Shown here: positions 63,467 to 64,000 of the stretch, piece after piece
Numbering within the stretch: position 1 is the stretch's first letter
How the letters are laid out: each line of letters opens with the position of its first letter
Source of the DNA: DAIOEK01 sp963828285
GTDB lineage: Bacteria; Chloroflexota; Anaerolineae; Anaerolineales; Anaerolineaceae
DNA length: 64,000 nucleotides
Assembly: GCA_963828285.1 (NCBI GenBank)
Contig: CAWHEB010000002.1
Span: forward strand, 558,001 to 622,000
Reading direction: 5' to 3'
Notes under the pieces: generated by a model
The model's database searches: none
Seen by the model: the letters and a program-made list of their open reading frames with translations, nothing else
What the model was told of the DNA's origin: nothing
Made by a program: the position numbers and the translations under genes

Positions 63467-64000
63467 CTACAATTTATAGCTTGGGTTGGTGCTGTTTGGA
63501 TACTCTGTTAAACACCCGTTATACAGATAGACCTGGCGGTCGGCGATACTGGCTGCCTCCTGGCTGTGGGTCACCAGGATCAGACTCTTACCGCTCCGGT
63601 GGGTCAACTTGTCGAGCAGAGCCAGGATCTCAGCACCTGTCTGTTCATCCAGATTTCCAGTCGGTTCGTCCGCCAGAAGCAGTTCCGGGTCATGTACGAG
63701 TGCCCGCACGATGGATACCCGCTGCTGCTCACCGCCGGATAATTGTTCAGGGTATGAATTCTTACGATCGAGCAGACCCACTTCGTCAAGTAGGGTACTC
63801 GCTTTATCCAAACCGCCATTTTTGGTTAGTTCATTAAGTTCAAGAGGTAGGGTAACATTTTCCCATATCGTCAGGGTTGGGATCAGGTTGAAGAATTGGA
63901 AGATGAACCCGATCCGTTTGCGACGGATTAGGGTTCTTTCATGATCATTGAGAGCGGTCAAGTTGATCGAGTTCTAGAATTACACGACCGGAATCAGCCT
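63467..64000 (-). CDS. LolD/AttE-like ABC ATPase (partial; frame break near window edge)
   Basis: The visible part has the Q-loop IGFIFQFFNLIP, the signature LSGGEQQRV, Walker B LLLADEPTGNLD and the H-loop VTHS of the LolD/MacB class, which works with FtsX-like permeases. The frame can be followed only from 63961; further upstream it runs into stops, but with one base removed near 63958 it continues as VILELDQL into TALNDHE. The Walker A region lies beyond the window. Confidence 0.85.

Overview
The window looks like a chromosomal segment of a Chloroflexota bacterium, most likely class Anaerolineae. This is inferred from the mix of Thr/Pro-linker lipoproteins, SH3-type lipoproteins, a sortase, a liv transporter and an inositol operon under a LacI repressor; it was not tested against any database. 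No phage, insertion sequence, CRISPR array or integrase is visible. Five genes carry a single extra base that breaks the frame, including the normally essential metK. This pattern points to uncorrected consensus errors (long-read or draft metagenome) rather than five real mutations.

Layout. 1-1350 (minus): XdhC-like protein (cut by the window edge) and a SagB/nitroreductase-type oxidoreductase. 1595-3999 (plus): nine-heme membrane cytochrome c and a cytochrome b/c fusion, probably a quinone-linked electron transfer complex. 4138-6165 (plus): a 3-ketosphinganine reductase-like SDR and a serine palmitoyltransferase-like enzyme, a candidate sphingoid-base module. 6263-8740 (minus): zinc-ribbon membrane protein and metK behind a SAM-I riboswitch. 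8831-12866 (plus): a very large MASE1/PAS/GAF/GGDEF sensor. 12947-15875 (minus): three paralogous SH3-type lipoproteins. 16078-16151: tRNA-Arg(CCT). 16330-17868 (minus): small SRPBCC, DUF1905/YdeI-like and membrane proteins. 17933-23540 (minus): livKHMGF branched-chain amino-acid ABC transporter, preceded by a promoter, a short Leu/Ile-rich ORF and a terminator that could form an attenuator.

23597-33458: a CHASE4-like/GGDEF sensor, a secreted repeat protein, mntP, two small envelope proteins, an SBP-GAF-HD-GYP sensor, a GH13 glycosidase and a second SRPBCC protein. 33469-36522: a cobalamin riboswitch with its promoter and terminator driving btuFCD. 36600-39094: a Thr/Pro-rich surface protein ending in an IPVTG sortase-like signal, followed by a sortase. 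39301-41466: RNase J and a small secreted basic protein.

41525-54683 is a myo-inositol utilisation locus. A LacI-family repressor is transcribed divergently from iolB, iolD, a sugar ABC transporter (ATPase, permease and a binding protein made of two nearly identical fused copies), a transaldolase-family enzyme, iolE, iolG and a second sugar isomerase. Four copies of a CACGTG-centred palindrome lie at the repressor promoter, at the iolB promoter, in its leader and before the transaldolase gene. No iolC, iolJ or iolA is present here.

54995-64000: glutamine synthetase, an isoprenylcysteine-type methyltransferase, two unknown envelope proteins, and on the minus strand an AttEFGH-like export set (ATPase cut by the window edge, double-FtsX permease, AttH lipoprotein).
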